Made by a program: the position numbers and the translations under genes. From contig JAJZOZ010000007.1 in the NCBI GenBank assembly GCA_021811405.1, forward strand, positions 1 to 36,245: a stretch of DNA of 36,245 nt, written 5' to 3'. Positions within the stretch are counted from its first letter, which is position 1. Every line of letters starts with the position of its first letter. Shown piece after piece: positions 22,706 through 35,267 of the stretch. The DNA comes from a bacterium (GTDB taxonomy: Bacteria > Elusimicrobiota > Elusimicrobia > Elusimicrobiales > UBA9959). The notes under the pieces are model-generated. The model was not told where the DNA came from, searched no databases, and saw nothing but the letters and a program-made list of their open reading frames with translations.

Positions 22706-24064
22706 ATGAAAACACACATAACCGAGTCGACCCTCCTCTTCATCAGCATAGTGAAGTGGGTCTTCCTTGCCACCCTGGCAGGCACCATCGTCGGGTTCCC
22801 CACCGCGCTGTTCCTGAAGTATCTGCGCATCACCTCGGACTGGACCGCCGGCTGGGAACATTATTATCTGCTGCTGCCGGTCGCCATGTTCGCCAGCGCA
22901 GTGCTGGTGAAGTACCTGGCCCCCGAGGCCAAGGGCCACGGCACGGAGAAGGTGATAGAGTCCATCCACCGCCGCGCCGGCCGCATACCGCTGGCGGTGG
23001 TGCCGGTGAAGCTGGTGGCCACGCTGATAACCCTGGCCCTCGGCGGCTCGGCCGGCAAGGAAGGGCCCTGCGCCCAGATCGGCGCCGGCATTACCTCCGC
23101 CTTCAGCCAGCTGTTCCGGTTCAACGACCACGACAGGCAGAAGCTGGTCATCTGCGGCATCAGCGCCGGCTTCGCGGCGGTCTTCGGCACCCCTATAGCC
23201 GGGGCCATCTTCGGCGTGGAGGTGCTCTTCGTCGGCTCCATCCTCTACGAGGTGCTGCTGCCCTCCTTCATCGCAGGGATAACCGCCTACCAGATCTCCG
23301 CGGCCATGGGAGTATCCTATTTCTACCGCCCCCTCAAGTTCATCCCGGTCTTTTCGGAGACCTTCATGCTGAAGGTGATGTTCGCCGGCGTCTTCTGCGG
23401 GCTTGCCGCGATGATACTTATCGAGACCGTGAAGTATTTCGAGAAGAAGGCCCATAACATGAAGATCTGGGAGCCTTACCGGGGCCTTATCGGCGGGGCC
23501 GTACTGGTGGCGTTCACGCTGCTGGTGACCAAGCGCTACCTCGGCCTGGGCCTGGACGTGATCGAGGATTCGCTGATGGGCGCCCCCGCCCACTGGTACG
23601 ACTTCATAATGAAGTCGGTCTTTACGGCGATTACGCTCAGTTTCGGCGGGAGCGGCGGCATCATCACGCCGGTCTTCTTCGTGGGGACCACCGCCGGCAG
23701 CCTGTACGCCGGCCTGCTGCACCTGGACCACGCCACCTTTGCCGCGATCGGCATGACGGCGGTGCTGGCCGGCGCGGCCAATACCCCCATAGCCGCCAGC
23801 ATCATGGCCGTAGAGCTATTCGGCCCGGCGGTGGCGCCGTACGCTACCGTGGCCTGCGTGATAAGCTTCCTGATGACGGGCAACCGCAGCGTCTATCCTT
23901 CCCAGGTCCTCTCGGTGATGAAATCCGAGTCGGTGAAGGGAGAACTCGGCAAGGAGCTCCAGGAGATGCGCTCCACCTATTCCCCCAGGCCGGGAGGCCT
24001 CGCCGCCCTGGCCATACGCTTCATCCAGAAGGTCGACGACGCCGTCAACAGTCTGAGGCGCTGA
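22706..24064 (+). CDS. CLC-family chloride channel / H+-anion antiporter
   Basis: A 452-aa polytopic membrane protein of the CLC family. The hallmark GKEGP (117-121, family G(K/R)EGP) carries the gating glutamate Glu119. FAAVFGTPIAGAIFGVEVL is the conserved helix-F/G region. The selectivity-filter GSGIP of canonical CLCs is replaced by GHGTE (77-81), and GxFxP is replaced by GGIITP (317-322), so anion preference may differ. AGGAAG precedes the ATG. There is no cytoplasmic CBS pair; the C-terminus is a short polar tail. The gene is single and has its own terminator. It probably carries chloride, or another anion, in pH or osmotic homeostasis. Confidence 0.88.
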   Translation: MKTHITESTLLFISIVKWVFLATLAGTIVGFPTALFLKYLRITSDWTAGWEHYYLLLPVAMFASAVLVKYLAPEAKGHGTEKVIESIHRRAGRIPLAVVPVKLVATLITLALGGSAGKEGPCAQIGAGITSAFSQLFRFNDHDRQKLVICGISAGFAAVFGTPIAGAIFGVEVLFVGSILYEVLLPSFIAGITAYQISAAMGVSYFYRPLKFIPVFSETFMLKVMFAGVFCGLAAMILIETVKYFEKKAHNMKIWEPYRGLIGGAVLVAFTLLVTKRYLGLGLDVIEDSLMGAPAHWYDFIMKSVFTAITLSFGGSGGIITPVFFVGTTAGSLYAGLLHLDHATFAAIGMTAVLAGAANTPIAASIMAVELFGPAVAPYATVACVISFLMTGNRSVYPSQVLSVMKSESVKGELGKELQEMRSTYSPRPGGLAALAIRFIQKVDDAVNSLRR

Positions 24065-24080
24065 CGCTCAGGCCCGGACG

Positions 24081-24117
24081 CGAAGAGGCCGGCCCCTTAC
24101 AGGAGCCGGCCTCTTCG
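24081..24117 (+). terminator. Rho-independent terminator after the CLC gene
   Basis: Perfect 13-bp stem CGAAGAGGCCGGC / GCCGGCCTCTTCG with an 11-nt loop, followed by TTTCTATT. It lies between convergent genes; the minus-strand side has no T-tract, so it mainly serves the CLC gene. Confidence 0.85.
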
Positions 24118-24136
24118 TTTCTATTCCGGCGCGTCG

Positions 24137-27438
<3,302 letters not shown>

Positions 27439-27442
<4 letters not shown>

Positions 27443-29001
27443 GCGGCCTCCCGGACCCAGCCGGCGAGCCTGCGCAGCCTGTCGCCGTGCTTCTCCTGGA
27501 ACTGTTCGAGAGGCGCGTCCGGGCGGAAGGACCAGTTGTGCGGCCCCACGGTGTTAGGGGTGTTTATCCTGTCCTTCAGACCGAACAGGTCCTGGTAAGG
27601 CAGTATGACCAGGCGCGAGCCGGCCTTTATCATCTTTACGAGTATGGGGTCCAGCGCTTCCCTGAAGGCCGGCGGCTTCTCGTCGCGGCCGGAGACCATC
27701 TTCCAGAAGAGGCGGCGTTCGGCAGGACCCGCGGAGCGCCACCAGCCGGCCAGCTGCTCGGTGTCGTGCGTGGAGGTGGTCGCCAGCGAGACCGGCGGGA
27801 AATCCGCGGGATCGGCGTACACCTTTCCGCTCTTCTCCCAGCGCAGCACCTTGTAGCCAGGCACGCCTGCCTCCGCGAGAACTTTCCCCACGTAAGGTGG
27901 TATCAGGCCCAGGTCCTCGCCGACGGCGAGCATGCCCGAGGCGGAGGTGAGCGCCTTCAGGAAGCGCCTGCCCCTGTCCTCCTGGGCCTCGTCCCCCTCT
28001 ATGTCGAAATGGGGCTTCAGCCGCTTGTCCTCCGGGACTATCCAGGTCCGGAAGAAGCCCACCATGTGGTCTATCCGGTAGATGTCGTAGAGGGCTTCGG
28101 CGCGGCGCAGCTTTAGCTTCCACCACTCGAACCCCGCAGCCTCGGCCACGTCCCACTTGTAGGCCGGCAGGCCCCACTTCTGGCCTTCCGGGGTCCAGGT
28201 ATCCGGAGGGGCGCCTATCGAAAGGCCGATGTCGAACTCCTCCTGGCGGGCCCAGATGTCGGCGGACTCCTGGTTGACCATGAACGGCAGGTCGCCGAAG
28301 AGGCTGATGTCCAGTTCGGCGGCCCTGGAGCGCACCTGGTCCCACTGCCGCTGGACGGCCCACTGCATGTACTTGAAGAAGCCGAGCTGCAGGGCGTGTT
28401 CGCGCGCGGCGGCGGCCAGCGCCTCCGGCTTCCTCGACGAAAGCTCTTCCGGCCAGTGCGTCCACGAGATCCAGCGGTGCAGGTCCTTGAGGCGCCGGAA
28501 CAGCGCGTAGTCGTCCAGCCAGTAGGCGTTCCCGGCGCAGAAGGCGCCGAAGGCGCGCCCCTCGGGCGTGCCGGCCTCGACGTGGTTCCGGTGGAAGGCT
28601 AGATAGATCTTCCAGAGCGTCTCGTGCTTCAGGGCCCGGAGGTCGTCGTAGAGCACGGTCCTGGCGGCGTGCAGGCGGGCCAGGCGGGACTTGAACTCCC
28701 TCGAGGCCATGAAGGCGGCGGCCTCCGGGGCTTCCGCCAGTTCCGGCAGGGCCGCGGGGTCAAGGTAGACCGGATCGATGGCGAAGGCCGAGAGGGCCGT
28801 GTACGGGCAGTTGACGCCCGGTGGCATCTCGTTCATCGGCAGTACCTGCAGTATCCCGAGGCCGCAGGAATGCAGCACGTCCAGCCAGCCGCGCATGGAG
28901 GTGAAGTCGCCGGCGCCCCAGTCCCGCACCGAACGCATCGAGAACAGCGGGAGCAGCAGTCCGACCTTCTTTTTTCTCAGCAGCGGGTGGATATTTCTCA
29001 T
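27439..29001 (-). CDS. malQ: 4-alpha-glucanotransferase (amylomaltase, GH77)
   Basis: A 520-aa GH77 enzyme that transfers maltosyl and longer units between alpha-1,4-glucans and releases glucose. Landmarks are [19 protein letters not shown] at the N-terminus, [17 protein letters not shown], the nucleophile region [11 protein letters not shown], the acid/base region AVGEDLG and [12 protein letters not shown]. The C-terminal [11 protein letters not shown] segment is also typical. I prefer the ATG at 29001 over GTG at 29004 because AAGGG is better spaced for it. It could supply maltose to TreS. Its stop overlaps the treS start. Confidence 0.93.
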
Positions 29002-29029
29002 CACGAGCCCTTAATGCGGCGAAAACCCT

Positions 29030-29035
29030 ATTATA
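29030..29035 (-). promoter_or_regulatory. Possible internal -10 element upstream of malQ
   Basis: Minus strand consensus TATAAT in a short AT-rich island between the DUF2914 gene and malQ. No good -35 lies at 17 nt (CTTCAG), so activity is uncertain. It would let malQ-treS be transcribed separately from the upstream trehalose genes. Confidence 0.4.
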
Positions 29036-29063
29036 TAATATGCCCCTTCCCGCTGAAGCGCGG

Positions 29064-30176
29064 TCAGCGCGTCAGCACGCGCGCGCGCCTGGTGGCGCCG
29101 GACCCGTCAGGCACTATCTCCAGGCCGATGCGGCCCAGCTCTCTTCCGTCCGAGGTCACGATCTCGACGCGCCAAGGCCCGGGCGAATACCTGGCTTTCA
29201 CGGTATAGCCCCGCCAGCCGCCGTCCCTGCCGCCCTCTATGCCGAGCGGGATCTCATCGGCCTTCTCTCCCGCTCCGGCGGCCAGGGAGATCCAGCGCAC
29301 GGCCAGGCGCTCGGTGAAATCCGCCGGGGCGAAAACCGCGACCCAGCAGTAGACAGCGTCCCCGGGCCTCGCCAGGAAAACCTGGTCTCCGCGCTGCCAG
29401 AACTTCCAGCGCGGGCGGGTGGAGGTCAGCAGGAAGCTGGCGCCGCGGCGCTCCACCTTGTGGTAGATGCCTATCTCCGAGAGCGACAGAGGCACCGGCG
29501 GGATCAGGCGGAAGAAATAAAGCAGCGAAAAAAGGGAGGCTACGGCCCCGAACGGATAGACCAGGTTGCGCCGGACCGCGGCGGCGTGCTCCGGCAGCCG
29601 CCGGTTGAGCCGCCAGACGAGGGCTGCCGCGCAGGCCGAAGCGGCCGCTATGGAGCCGGCGAACGGCAGCGCTCCTATGCGCCCGGCCAACAGCGGGACC
29701 AGGTAGGTGAAATATGACACCAGGCAGAGGCTGAAGAGCGTCATTCTCAGCGTCGTGCCGTGCTCCTTGAACGGTTTAAGTTCGTTGACCAGCAGGAGCA
29801 GCGCCAGGAAGGCCAGGAAGAAGAAGGAGACGCTCAGCGAGGCGCTCTTGAAGTAGAACATCGTATAGATGTTGAGCAGGGTGCCGAGCATGAAATGCGT
29901 GGCGCCCTTGTGATAGCGCCACGCGGCCGCGAACCTCTTCGGCGGAGAGAAGTTCCCGAAGCGCTCGCGCAGCTCCAGGCCGGTGAAAAAGCCGGACAGC
30001 GTCAGGTAGAGGCCCTGGTGCAGGATGTTGTGCAGGCGGTCTATCCGGCCCACCGCCGTCACGTCGAAGAGGAACCCCGCCGCGAAGAAGCCGGCCGTGC
30101 AGGCCGGCTCATGGGCCTCGTAGAACGCCTTGAGCCGTTCCAGGGCCGGGGAAATGCGCTGTTTCAGGGCGTACAT
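29064..30176 (-). CDS. Multi-TM membrane protein with C-terminal DUF2914-like domain
   Basis: A 370-aa protein. Residues 25-225 form about seven hydrophobic segments. The soluble C-terminus (about 235-358) ends in a DUF2914-like domain: VAVFAPADFTERLAVRW, then WRGYTVKARYSPGPWRVEIVTSDGRELGRIGLEIV. The biochemical role of DUF2914 is unknown to me. The gene lies between treZ (80 nt upstream) and malQ (about 60 nt downstream) on the same strand, so it is probably cotranscribed with trehalose genes. The beta-rich C-terminal domain could bind saccharide or sense the envelope state. This is inference. Confidence 0.75.
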   Translation of the reverse strand: MYALKQRISPALERLKAFYEAHEPACTAGFFAAGFLFDVTAVGRIDRLHNILHQGLYLTLSGFFTGLELRERFGNFSPPKRFAAAWRYHKGATHFMLGTLLNIYTMFYFKSASLSVSFFFLAFLALLLLVNELKPFKEHGTTLRMTLFSLCLVSYFTYLVPLLAGRIGALPFAGSIAAASACAAALVWRLNRRLPEHAAAVRRNLVYPFGAVASLFSLLYFFRLIPPVPLSLSEIGIYHKVERRGASFLLTSTRPRWKFWQRGDQVFLARPGDAVYCWVAVFAPADFTERLAVRWISLAAGAGEKADEIPLGIEGGRDGGWRGYTVKARYSPGPWRVEIVTSDGRELGRIGLEIVPDGSGATRRARVLTR

Positions 30177-30256
30177 GCGGAGTCAGTCTTTCCCGGCGCG
30201 CGGCTCTGCGGGGCGTGAACGCCGGGGCCGGTGCTGAAAGCCCGGGAAGCCCGCCG

Positions 30257-32068
30257 TCATGGCCGCCCCGTCCATACGCAGAAGCTCTCCCCCGCCAGCC
30301 TCGCGGTCTTCCCGGGCTTTCCGCGCGCGGCGGCGCCTTCGGAAGAGAAGAGCGTCCTCCACCTGCCGCGGGGAAGCGCGACGCCGGCGGCCCTTCCGCC
30401 GAAGTTGAAGACGGTGAGGCTCCTGGAGCCGCCGCGTTCCCGGAGGAGGGAAAGAACGCGTCCTGAGGGGTCGCCGGAGACGGCGAGCGAGCGGCGCGGC
30501 ACCACCCCGAGCGACGGTTCCGAGCGGCGCAGGGCTATCAGGTCCCTGTAGAGCGAAAGGACCCGCGCGTGCATTCCGGCCCCGGGCTTGTTCCAGTCGA
30601 GACGGCTGCCGGAGAACGTCTGCTCCTCCTGCGGGTCCGGGGGATCGGCGTTCCAGCCGAAGGCGGCGAAGTCGCGCTTGCGGCCCTCCCTGACGGCGGC
30701 GGCCAGGCCGGGGTCCCCATGGCTGACGAAATAATGGAACGGTCGGGTCTCGGCGAATTCCTCCCCCATGAACAGCAGCGGGACGTACGGGGAGAGGAGC
30801 ACGGCGCCCGCCGCGAGCCTGAGCTTCCTCTCTCCTACCAGGGAGGCCAGGCGCTCCCCGCCCAGGCGGTTGCCCACCTGGTCGTGGTTCTGTGAGAACA
30901 CCACGAACCTGCCCGGGGAAAGCCGGGCGGCCGGGGCGCCGTGCATCCGCCGCCTGTGCGCGGAGTACCGCCAGTCGTAGACGAAAGCCTTGGAGAAAGC
31001 CTCGCGCAGGGACGGGAAGCCGTCGAAGTCCTCGTAGTAGCCCTGCCGCTCCCCCGTGAGCAGGGTGTGGAGGGCATGGTGGAAATCGTCGGACCACTGG
31101 GCGGAGAGCCCGTAGCCCCCGGAGGCCGGCGGAGAAACGACGCGCGGGTCGTTCAGGTCGCTCTCCGCGATGAGGTGCAGCCTCCTGCCTGTAGCCCGGG
31201 AAAGCTCTTCAACGCGCTCCTGCATCTCGGCCAGTATGTGCCTGGCGCCGAAATCGAAGATGGTATGCACCGCGTCCAGGCGCAGGGCGTCGACGTGGAA
31301 ATCCCGGAGCCAGCGGAGCGCGCTGCCGATGAAGTATTCCCGCACCGGAAAGCTGTCGGGCCCGTCGTAATTCACCGCGGAGCCCCACGGGGTATGGTAG
31401 CGGCCGGTAAAATAAGGCCCGTAGCAGCCCAGGTAATTCCCCTCCGGGCCGAGATGGTTGTAGACTACGTCGAGTATTACCGCCAGGCCGGCCTTATGGC
31501 AGGCGTTCACCAGGCGCTTCAGGCCGTTCACTCCGCCGTAAGCGGCGTGCGGGGCGTATGGACATGCCCCGTCGTAGCCCCAGTTGCGGGTCCCCGGGAA
31601 CTGCGCCACCGGCATCAGTTCCACGGCGTTAATCCCCAGGCCCTTCAGGTACGGTATCTTCCCCTCTATCCCGGCGAAGTCCCCCTCTTCGGTAAAGGCG
31701 CCGGTATGCAGCTCGTAGATGACGAGCTCTTCCATCCTCAGGCCTTTCCAGCCGGAGTCGGACCATCGGAACGAATCGTCGATGAGCTCCGACGGGCCGT
31801 GTGGGCCTTCCGGCTGGGAGAAAGAGACCGGGTCCGGGCGCTCTTCGCCGTCCACCGCGAACTTGTACAGCGTTCCGGGCCCGAGGCCGGCGACATCGGC
31901 GCGCCAGACGCCGCCGGGACCTTTCTTCATCGGCAGCTCTGCCGCGGGGCGTCCGCCGGGCAGTTTCAGACGGACGCTCCCCGCCCGGGGCGCCCAGACG
32001 GAGAAGGAGGCTCCCCGGCCTTTTAAGACGGAGCCGGAGGCGGCCGCGGGACGACCTTGCGTTCTCAT
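30257..32068 (-). CDS. treZ: Malto-oligosyltrehalose trehalohydrolase
   Basis: A 603-aa GH13 enzyme that cleaves trehalose off malto-oligosyltrehalose. An N-terminal CBM48-like domain (about 15-95, FSVWAPRAGSVRLKL) precedes the barrel. The TreZ-specific segment is RNWGYDGACPYAPHAAYGG. Catalytic residues lie in DALRLDAVHTIFD (nucleophile), LIAESDLNDPRV (acid/base) and SQNHDQVGNR (transition-state Asp). AAGGGGG lies upstream of the ATG, which overlaps the otsB stop (ATGA). Its usual partner TreY, which makes the substrate, is not in the window. Confidence 0.94.
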   Translation of the reverse strand: MRTQGRPAAASGSVLKGRGASFSVWAPRAGSVRLKLPGGRPAAELPMKKGPGGVWRADVAGLGPGTLYKFAVDGEERPDPVSFSQPEGPHGPSELIDDSFRWSDSGWKGLRMEELVIYELHTGAFTEEGDFAGIEGKIPYLKGLGINAVELMPVAQFPGTRNWGYDGACPYAPHAAYGGVNGLKRLVNACHKAGLAVILDVVYNHLGPEGNYLGCYGPYFTGRYHTPWGSAVNYDGPDSFPVREYFIGSALRWLRDFHVDALRLDAVHTIFDFGARHILAEMQERVEELSRATGRRLHLIAESDLNDPRVVSPPASGGYGLSAQWSDDFHHALHTLLTGERQGYYEDFDGFPSLREAFSKAFVYDWRYSAHRRRMHGAPAARLSPGRFVVFSQNHDQVGNRLGGERLASLVGERKLRLAAGAVLLSPYVPLLFMGEEFAETRPFHYFVSHGDPGLAAAVREGRKRDFAAFGWNADPPDPQEEQTFSGSRLDWNKPGAGMHARVLSLYRDLIALRRSEPSLGVVPRRSLAVSGDPSGRVLSLLRERGGSRSLTVFNFGGRAAGVALPRGRWRTLFSSEGAAARGKPGKTARLAGESFCVWTGRP

Positions 32069-32844
32069 CGTATTCCCCCTTTGCGCACGCGGACGAGGAA
32101 GCGCAGCAGGCGCAGCACTTCGGCCTGGCGCTCCAGGTAATACCCGGCGTGGGAGCCGCGCTTTCTCCCCACCCTCACCGTGATCCCGCGGCCCTTCAGG
32201 GCCAGGAACATGTCCTCGTCGGTGAGGTCGTCCCCGACGGCGACGGTCAGCGGGCGGCCGAGGCGCGCGCGCAGCCGGAGAGCGGCGCCCCCCTTGTCCG
32301 AAGAGCGGGGCGGAAGCGCTTCGAAGACTTTGTGCCCTCGGCGCCAGCGGAGGCCCCGCCCGGAGGACATGACCTCCTTCATGTGCCGGAAGAAGGCCGC
32401 GCTGAGGTCCTTCCTGAGGTTGCGGTAGTGCACGCTGACGGAGTGCAGTTTGTCCTCTATCAGCGCTCCCGTGTCCGGAGGGAAACGCGCCAGCAGGCCG
32501 GCGGCCAGGGCCGCGAGGACATCGCGCGCCTTTCCGGAGCGCGGGTCCTTGTACTCGAAGCCGGGCCCCGCCGCCTCTATCCCGTGGTTGCCGCCGTAAT
32601 ACAGCTTCTTCAACCCTACGAGGGCCCTGACGTCGCGCATCGCGCGGCCGCTCAATATGAAAACCGAGACGCCCGGCTGCCCGGCCAGCGAGCGCAGCGC
32701 GGACCGGAACTCGGGTTTCAGGCGCGCCGCGGCCGGCGTGCGGGCCAGGGGCGCTAGCGTGCCGTCGAAGTCGAGAGTTACCAGCAGCCGCTTCGCCGCG
32801 AGCCTGCCCGCCAGCGCCTCCCGGGCGTCCCAGAAGCGCTTCAT
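32065..32844 (-). CDS. otsB: Trehalose-6-phosphate phosphatase
   Basis: A 259-aa HAD-superfamily phosphatase that releases trehalose from trehalose-6-phosphate. HAD motif I is TLDFDGTLAPL, with the nucleophile Asp and the acid Asp. Motif II lies in FILSGRAMRDV, and the OtsB-type YYGGNHGIE follows. Motif IV is VAVGDDLTDEDMF. The ATG at 32844 overlaps the stop of the OtsA fusion gene (ATGA), the arrangement expected for a coupled OtsAB pair. An upstream in-frame extension of 21 residues lies inside the OtsA gene and is not family-like. Confidence 0.92.
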   Translation of the reverse strand: MKRFWDAREALAGRLAAKRLLVTLDFDGTLAPLARTPAAARLKPEFRSALRSLAGQPGVSVFILSGRAMRDVRALVGLKKLYYGGNHGIEAAGPGFEYKDPRSGKARDVLAALAAGLLARFPPDTGALIEDKLHSVSVHYRNLRKDLSAAFFRHMKEVMSSGRGLRWRRGHKVFEALPPRSSDKGGAALRLRARLGRPLTVAVGDDLTDEDMFLALKGRGITVRVGRKRGSHAGYYLERQAEVLRLLRFLVRVRKGGIR

Positions 32845-35093
32845 GACACCCCGCTGAAGGTGTCCAGCCTCAGCTTCATCAGGTCGCCGGTGAGGTCCGC
32901 GGCCCACTTGTAGATGTTGTTCTCGTAGATCTGGCGGCGCATCCTGGTCATGCGCTCCGCGACCTCGGCGGCGGGCATCGTCAGGGAATAATAGATCGCG
33001 TCGGCCATCTGCTCCACGTCGTACGGGTTGACTATCAGCGCGTCCTTCAGGTCCCGCGACGCGCCCGCGAAGCGGCTCAGGACCAGCACGCCGCCCAGGT
33101 CCTCCCTGGCGGCCACGAACTCCTTAGCCACCAGGTTCATCCCGTCGTGCAGCGAGGTCACGAGGCAGGCGTCGGCGATCTTGTAGTATTTCGTTATCTC
33201 CTTGTGGTCGTGGTGCTTCTCGAAGAAGACTATCGCCTTCCAGTTCTTGGCCCGGAAGCGCCAGTTGATGCGGTCCACCTCCGCGTGGAGCTCTGCTATG
33301 AAGCGGTGATATTGCGGGATATGGGTGCGGCTGGGGGCCCCGAGCTGGATGAACGTGAACTTCCCGACGTGATCCGGGTATTTCTCCAGGAAACGCTCCA
33401 CGGCCTTCACCCGTTCGAGTATTCCCTTGGTGTAGTCTATGCGGTCCACGCCTACGGCCACTTTCTCGGCCCGCAGTCCCAGGTCCTTCAGGACGGCGGC
33501 CGGCTCGGGCTTCGCCGGCAGCTGCTTCTCCTCCCGCTCCGGCTGCGTGAAGTCGACGCTTATCGGGAAAGGCTTCACGGCCGTGACGTGGCCTTCCTTC
33601 TGGACGGTGAAGTGCTCCCAGTCCAGCCTGGATTCTATGGTCCTGTCCACGGTATCCAGGAAGTTGTTGCAGTAGAACTGGGTCTGGAAGCCTATCAGGT
33701 CGGCGCCCAGCAGGCCGAGGACCAGGTCCTTCTGCCAGGGGCAGATGCCGAACGTCTCCGGGTTGGGCCAGGGTATATGCCAGAAGACGGCCACGCGGGC
33801 GTCCGGCCTGGCCTCCTTTATCATGCCGGGCAGCAGCGTGAAGTGATAGTCCTGGATCAGCACGCACGGGTCCTTGACGCTCTCTATCTCCTCGAGCACG
33901 GTCCGCGCGAACTTTTTGTTCACGGCGTAGTACTGGGCCCAGTCCTCCTTGCGGAAGACCGGGCGTATATGGGCTATATGACAGAGCGGCCAGATCCCCT
34001 CGTTGGAGAAGCCGTAGTAGTAGCCGTCCTCCTCCTCCTTCGAGAGCGGCACCCGGCGCAGCGTATAAGCCGGTTCCTCGGGCGGCACCTTTATGCGGCT
34101 CTTCTCGTCGGTAACCTCGAAATCCGCCTCGCCGCTGCCGTGGGCTATCCAGGTGCCGCCGGCGGCCTTGAGGATGGGGTCCAGCGCCGTCACCAGGCCA
34201 CCGGCGGGGATTATGGCCCGGATATCCTTGCCCTCCTTTATGTGCATGTAGGGTTCACGGTTGGAGACCACGAAGAGCGGGCGGCCGTCCATCTTCATCT
34301 TTATCAGTTCTTTGAGGCGCTCCGGGGTCCACAGGGATTCCCCCTCCTGCCGCAGGCGGGCCTCCTTCTGCGCCGCGTTCCTCGCCGCCTGCAGGTTCTT
34401 CGCCAGCGTGGTGGCCTCTTTGGCGAGAGGCGCGAAGATGTCGCCCCTGAGCTGCGGCATATTGCCGTGCGCCTCGCCGATGCGCAGCTTCTTCATCCAA
34501 TCGGCCAGTTGCGCCAGCGGGTCCACTATGCTCCAGCGTATGACCAGCAGCGTAACCAGCACTATCAGCACCGTCTGCGCCAGCACGCGCAACAGCGTAC
34601 GCTTCCAGATGCCGTAGAGGTCGTAGGCCACGTAGGAGACGTCCGTGAAAAGCACCACCCTGGCCGGCCCGCCCTCGGCGGCTTTGGCCGCGGCCGCGTA
34701 GACCAGCATCTCCCTCTTGTCGTCCTTGTAGAGCTCCGAAGAACTGCCCGGAGACTGCAGCTGCCGCTGCAGGCCGTCGGCGTTCAGCGCGAGGAAAGGG
34801 CGGATGGCCGAGGACCCCGCCAGCAGCGAACCGTCCGGGGCGTAGATGGCCACGCCCTCGATCTGCTTCTGGTACTGGAACTTGTCGGCCAGCCTCTGGA
34901 GGGCCTCGTTGTCGGCGGCCTTCAGATGGCGGACCACGGTCTCTTTGAAGGTTTCGGCGAGCAGGGCGGAGCCGTCCCTGGCGCCGGCGTAGAGCTTCTC
35001 GCGCTCCTGGCGCACGTTGAACCAGGCGGAAACGAGGGCGACGCCCACCACCGCCAGGATCAGGGAGAATATCAGCCTCAGCGTAATGCGCAT
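32841..35093 (-). CDS. otsA: Membrane-anchored HAMP-domain trehalose-6-phosphate synthase (OtsA fusion)
   Basis: 750 aa, against about 470 for ordinary OtsA. N-terminal order: TM1 (about 7-25), an extracytoplasmic domain (26-165, possibly Cache/PAS-like, with [17 protein letters not shown]), TM2 (about 167-187), a HAMP-like linker (188-240) and a short charged helix. The GT20 synthase covers about 272-745: [42 protein letters not shown] (438-443), [14 protein letters not shown] with Arg551 and Lys556 (the UDP-glucose phosphate contacts), and [13 protein letters not shown] (648-659). All expected catalytic residues are seen. It makes trehalose-6-P from UDP-glucose and glucose-6-P at the membrane. 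GGAGG lies before the ATG. A glucosylglycerol-phosphate synthase is a less likely alternative. Confidence 0.9.
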   Translation of the reverse strand: MRITLRLIFSLILAVVGVALVSAWFNVRQEREKLYAGARDGSALLAETFKETVVRHLKAADNEALQRLADKFQYQKQIEGVAIYAPDGSLLAGSSAIRPFLALNADGLQRQLQSPGSSSELYKDDKREMLVYAAAAKAAEGGPARVVLFTDVSYVAYDLYGIWKRTLLRVLAQTVLIVLVTLLVIRWSIVDPLAQLADWMKKLRIGEAHGNMPQLRGDIFAPLAKEATTLAKNLQAARNAAQKEARLRQEGESLWTPERLKELIKMKMDGRPLFVVSNREPYMHIKEGKDIRAIIPAGGLVTALDPILKAAGGTWIAHGSGEADFEVTDEKSRIKVPPEEPAYTLRRVPLSKEEEDGYYYGFSNEGIWPLCHIAHIRPVFRKEDWAQYYAVNKKFARTVLEEIESVKDPCVLIQDYHFTLLPGMIKEARPDARVAVFWHIPWPNPETFGICPWQKDLVLGLLGADLIGFQTQFYCNNFLDTVDRTIESRLDWEHFTVQKEGHVTAVKPFPISVDFTQPEREEKQLPAKPEPAAVLKDLGLRAEKVAVGVDRIDYTKGILERVKAVERFLEKYPDHVGKFTFIQLGAPSRTHIPQYHRFIAELHAEVDRINWRFRAKNWKAIVFFEKHHDHKEITKYYKIADACLVTSLHDGMNLVAKEFVAAREDLGGVLVLSRFAGASRDLKDALIVNPYDVEQMADAIYYSLTMPAAEVAERMTRMRRQIYENNIYKWAADLTGDLMKLRLDTFSGVS

Positions 35094-35253
35094 GCGGCCT
35101 CCGTCAAGAATAATTTACGGCAATCCCGGCTAAGGGCGCGAGCCGCCGCGGCATTACCCGGAATGGCGGCCCGGCCGTTCCCAACCTCCGGCGCAAGCTC
35201 CGGCCCCGGGATTACTTTAGCATTTTTACTCCGGGCAGAGAATCCCGTTTTTG

Positions 35254-35259
35254 TATAAT
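35254..35259 (+). promoter_or_regulatory. Consensus -10 just upstream of the antiporter gene
   Basis: TATAAT ends 8 nt before the ATG at 35268, so the mRNA should have little or no leader. No good -35 lies 17 nt upstream. No ribosome-binding site is present, which agrees with a leaderless start. The 174-bp gap to otsA (35094-35267) shows nothing else I can assign with confidence. Confidence 0.55.
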
Positions 35260-35267
35260 TAACGCCC

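Noticed and set aside
30257-32068. Glycogen branching enzyme (GlgB) in the trehalose island
   Set aside because: The NWGYDGACPYAPHAAYGG segment, ESDLNDPRV and the overall length match malto-oligosyltrehalose trehalohydrolase instead.
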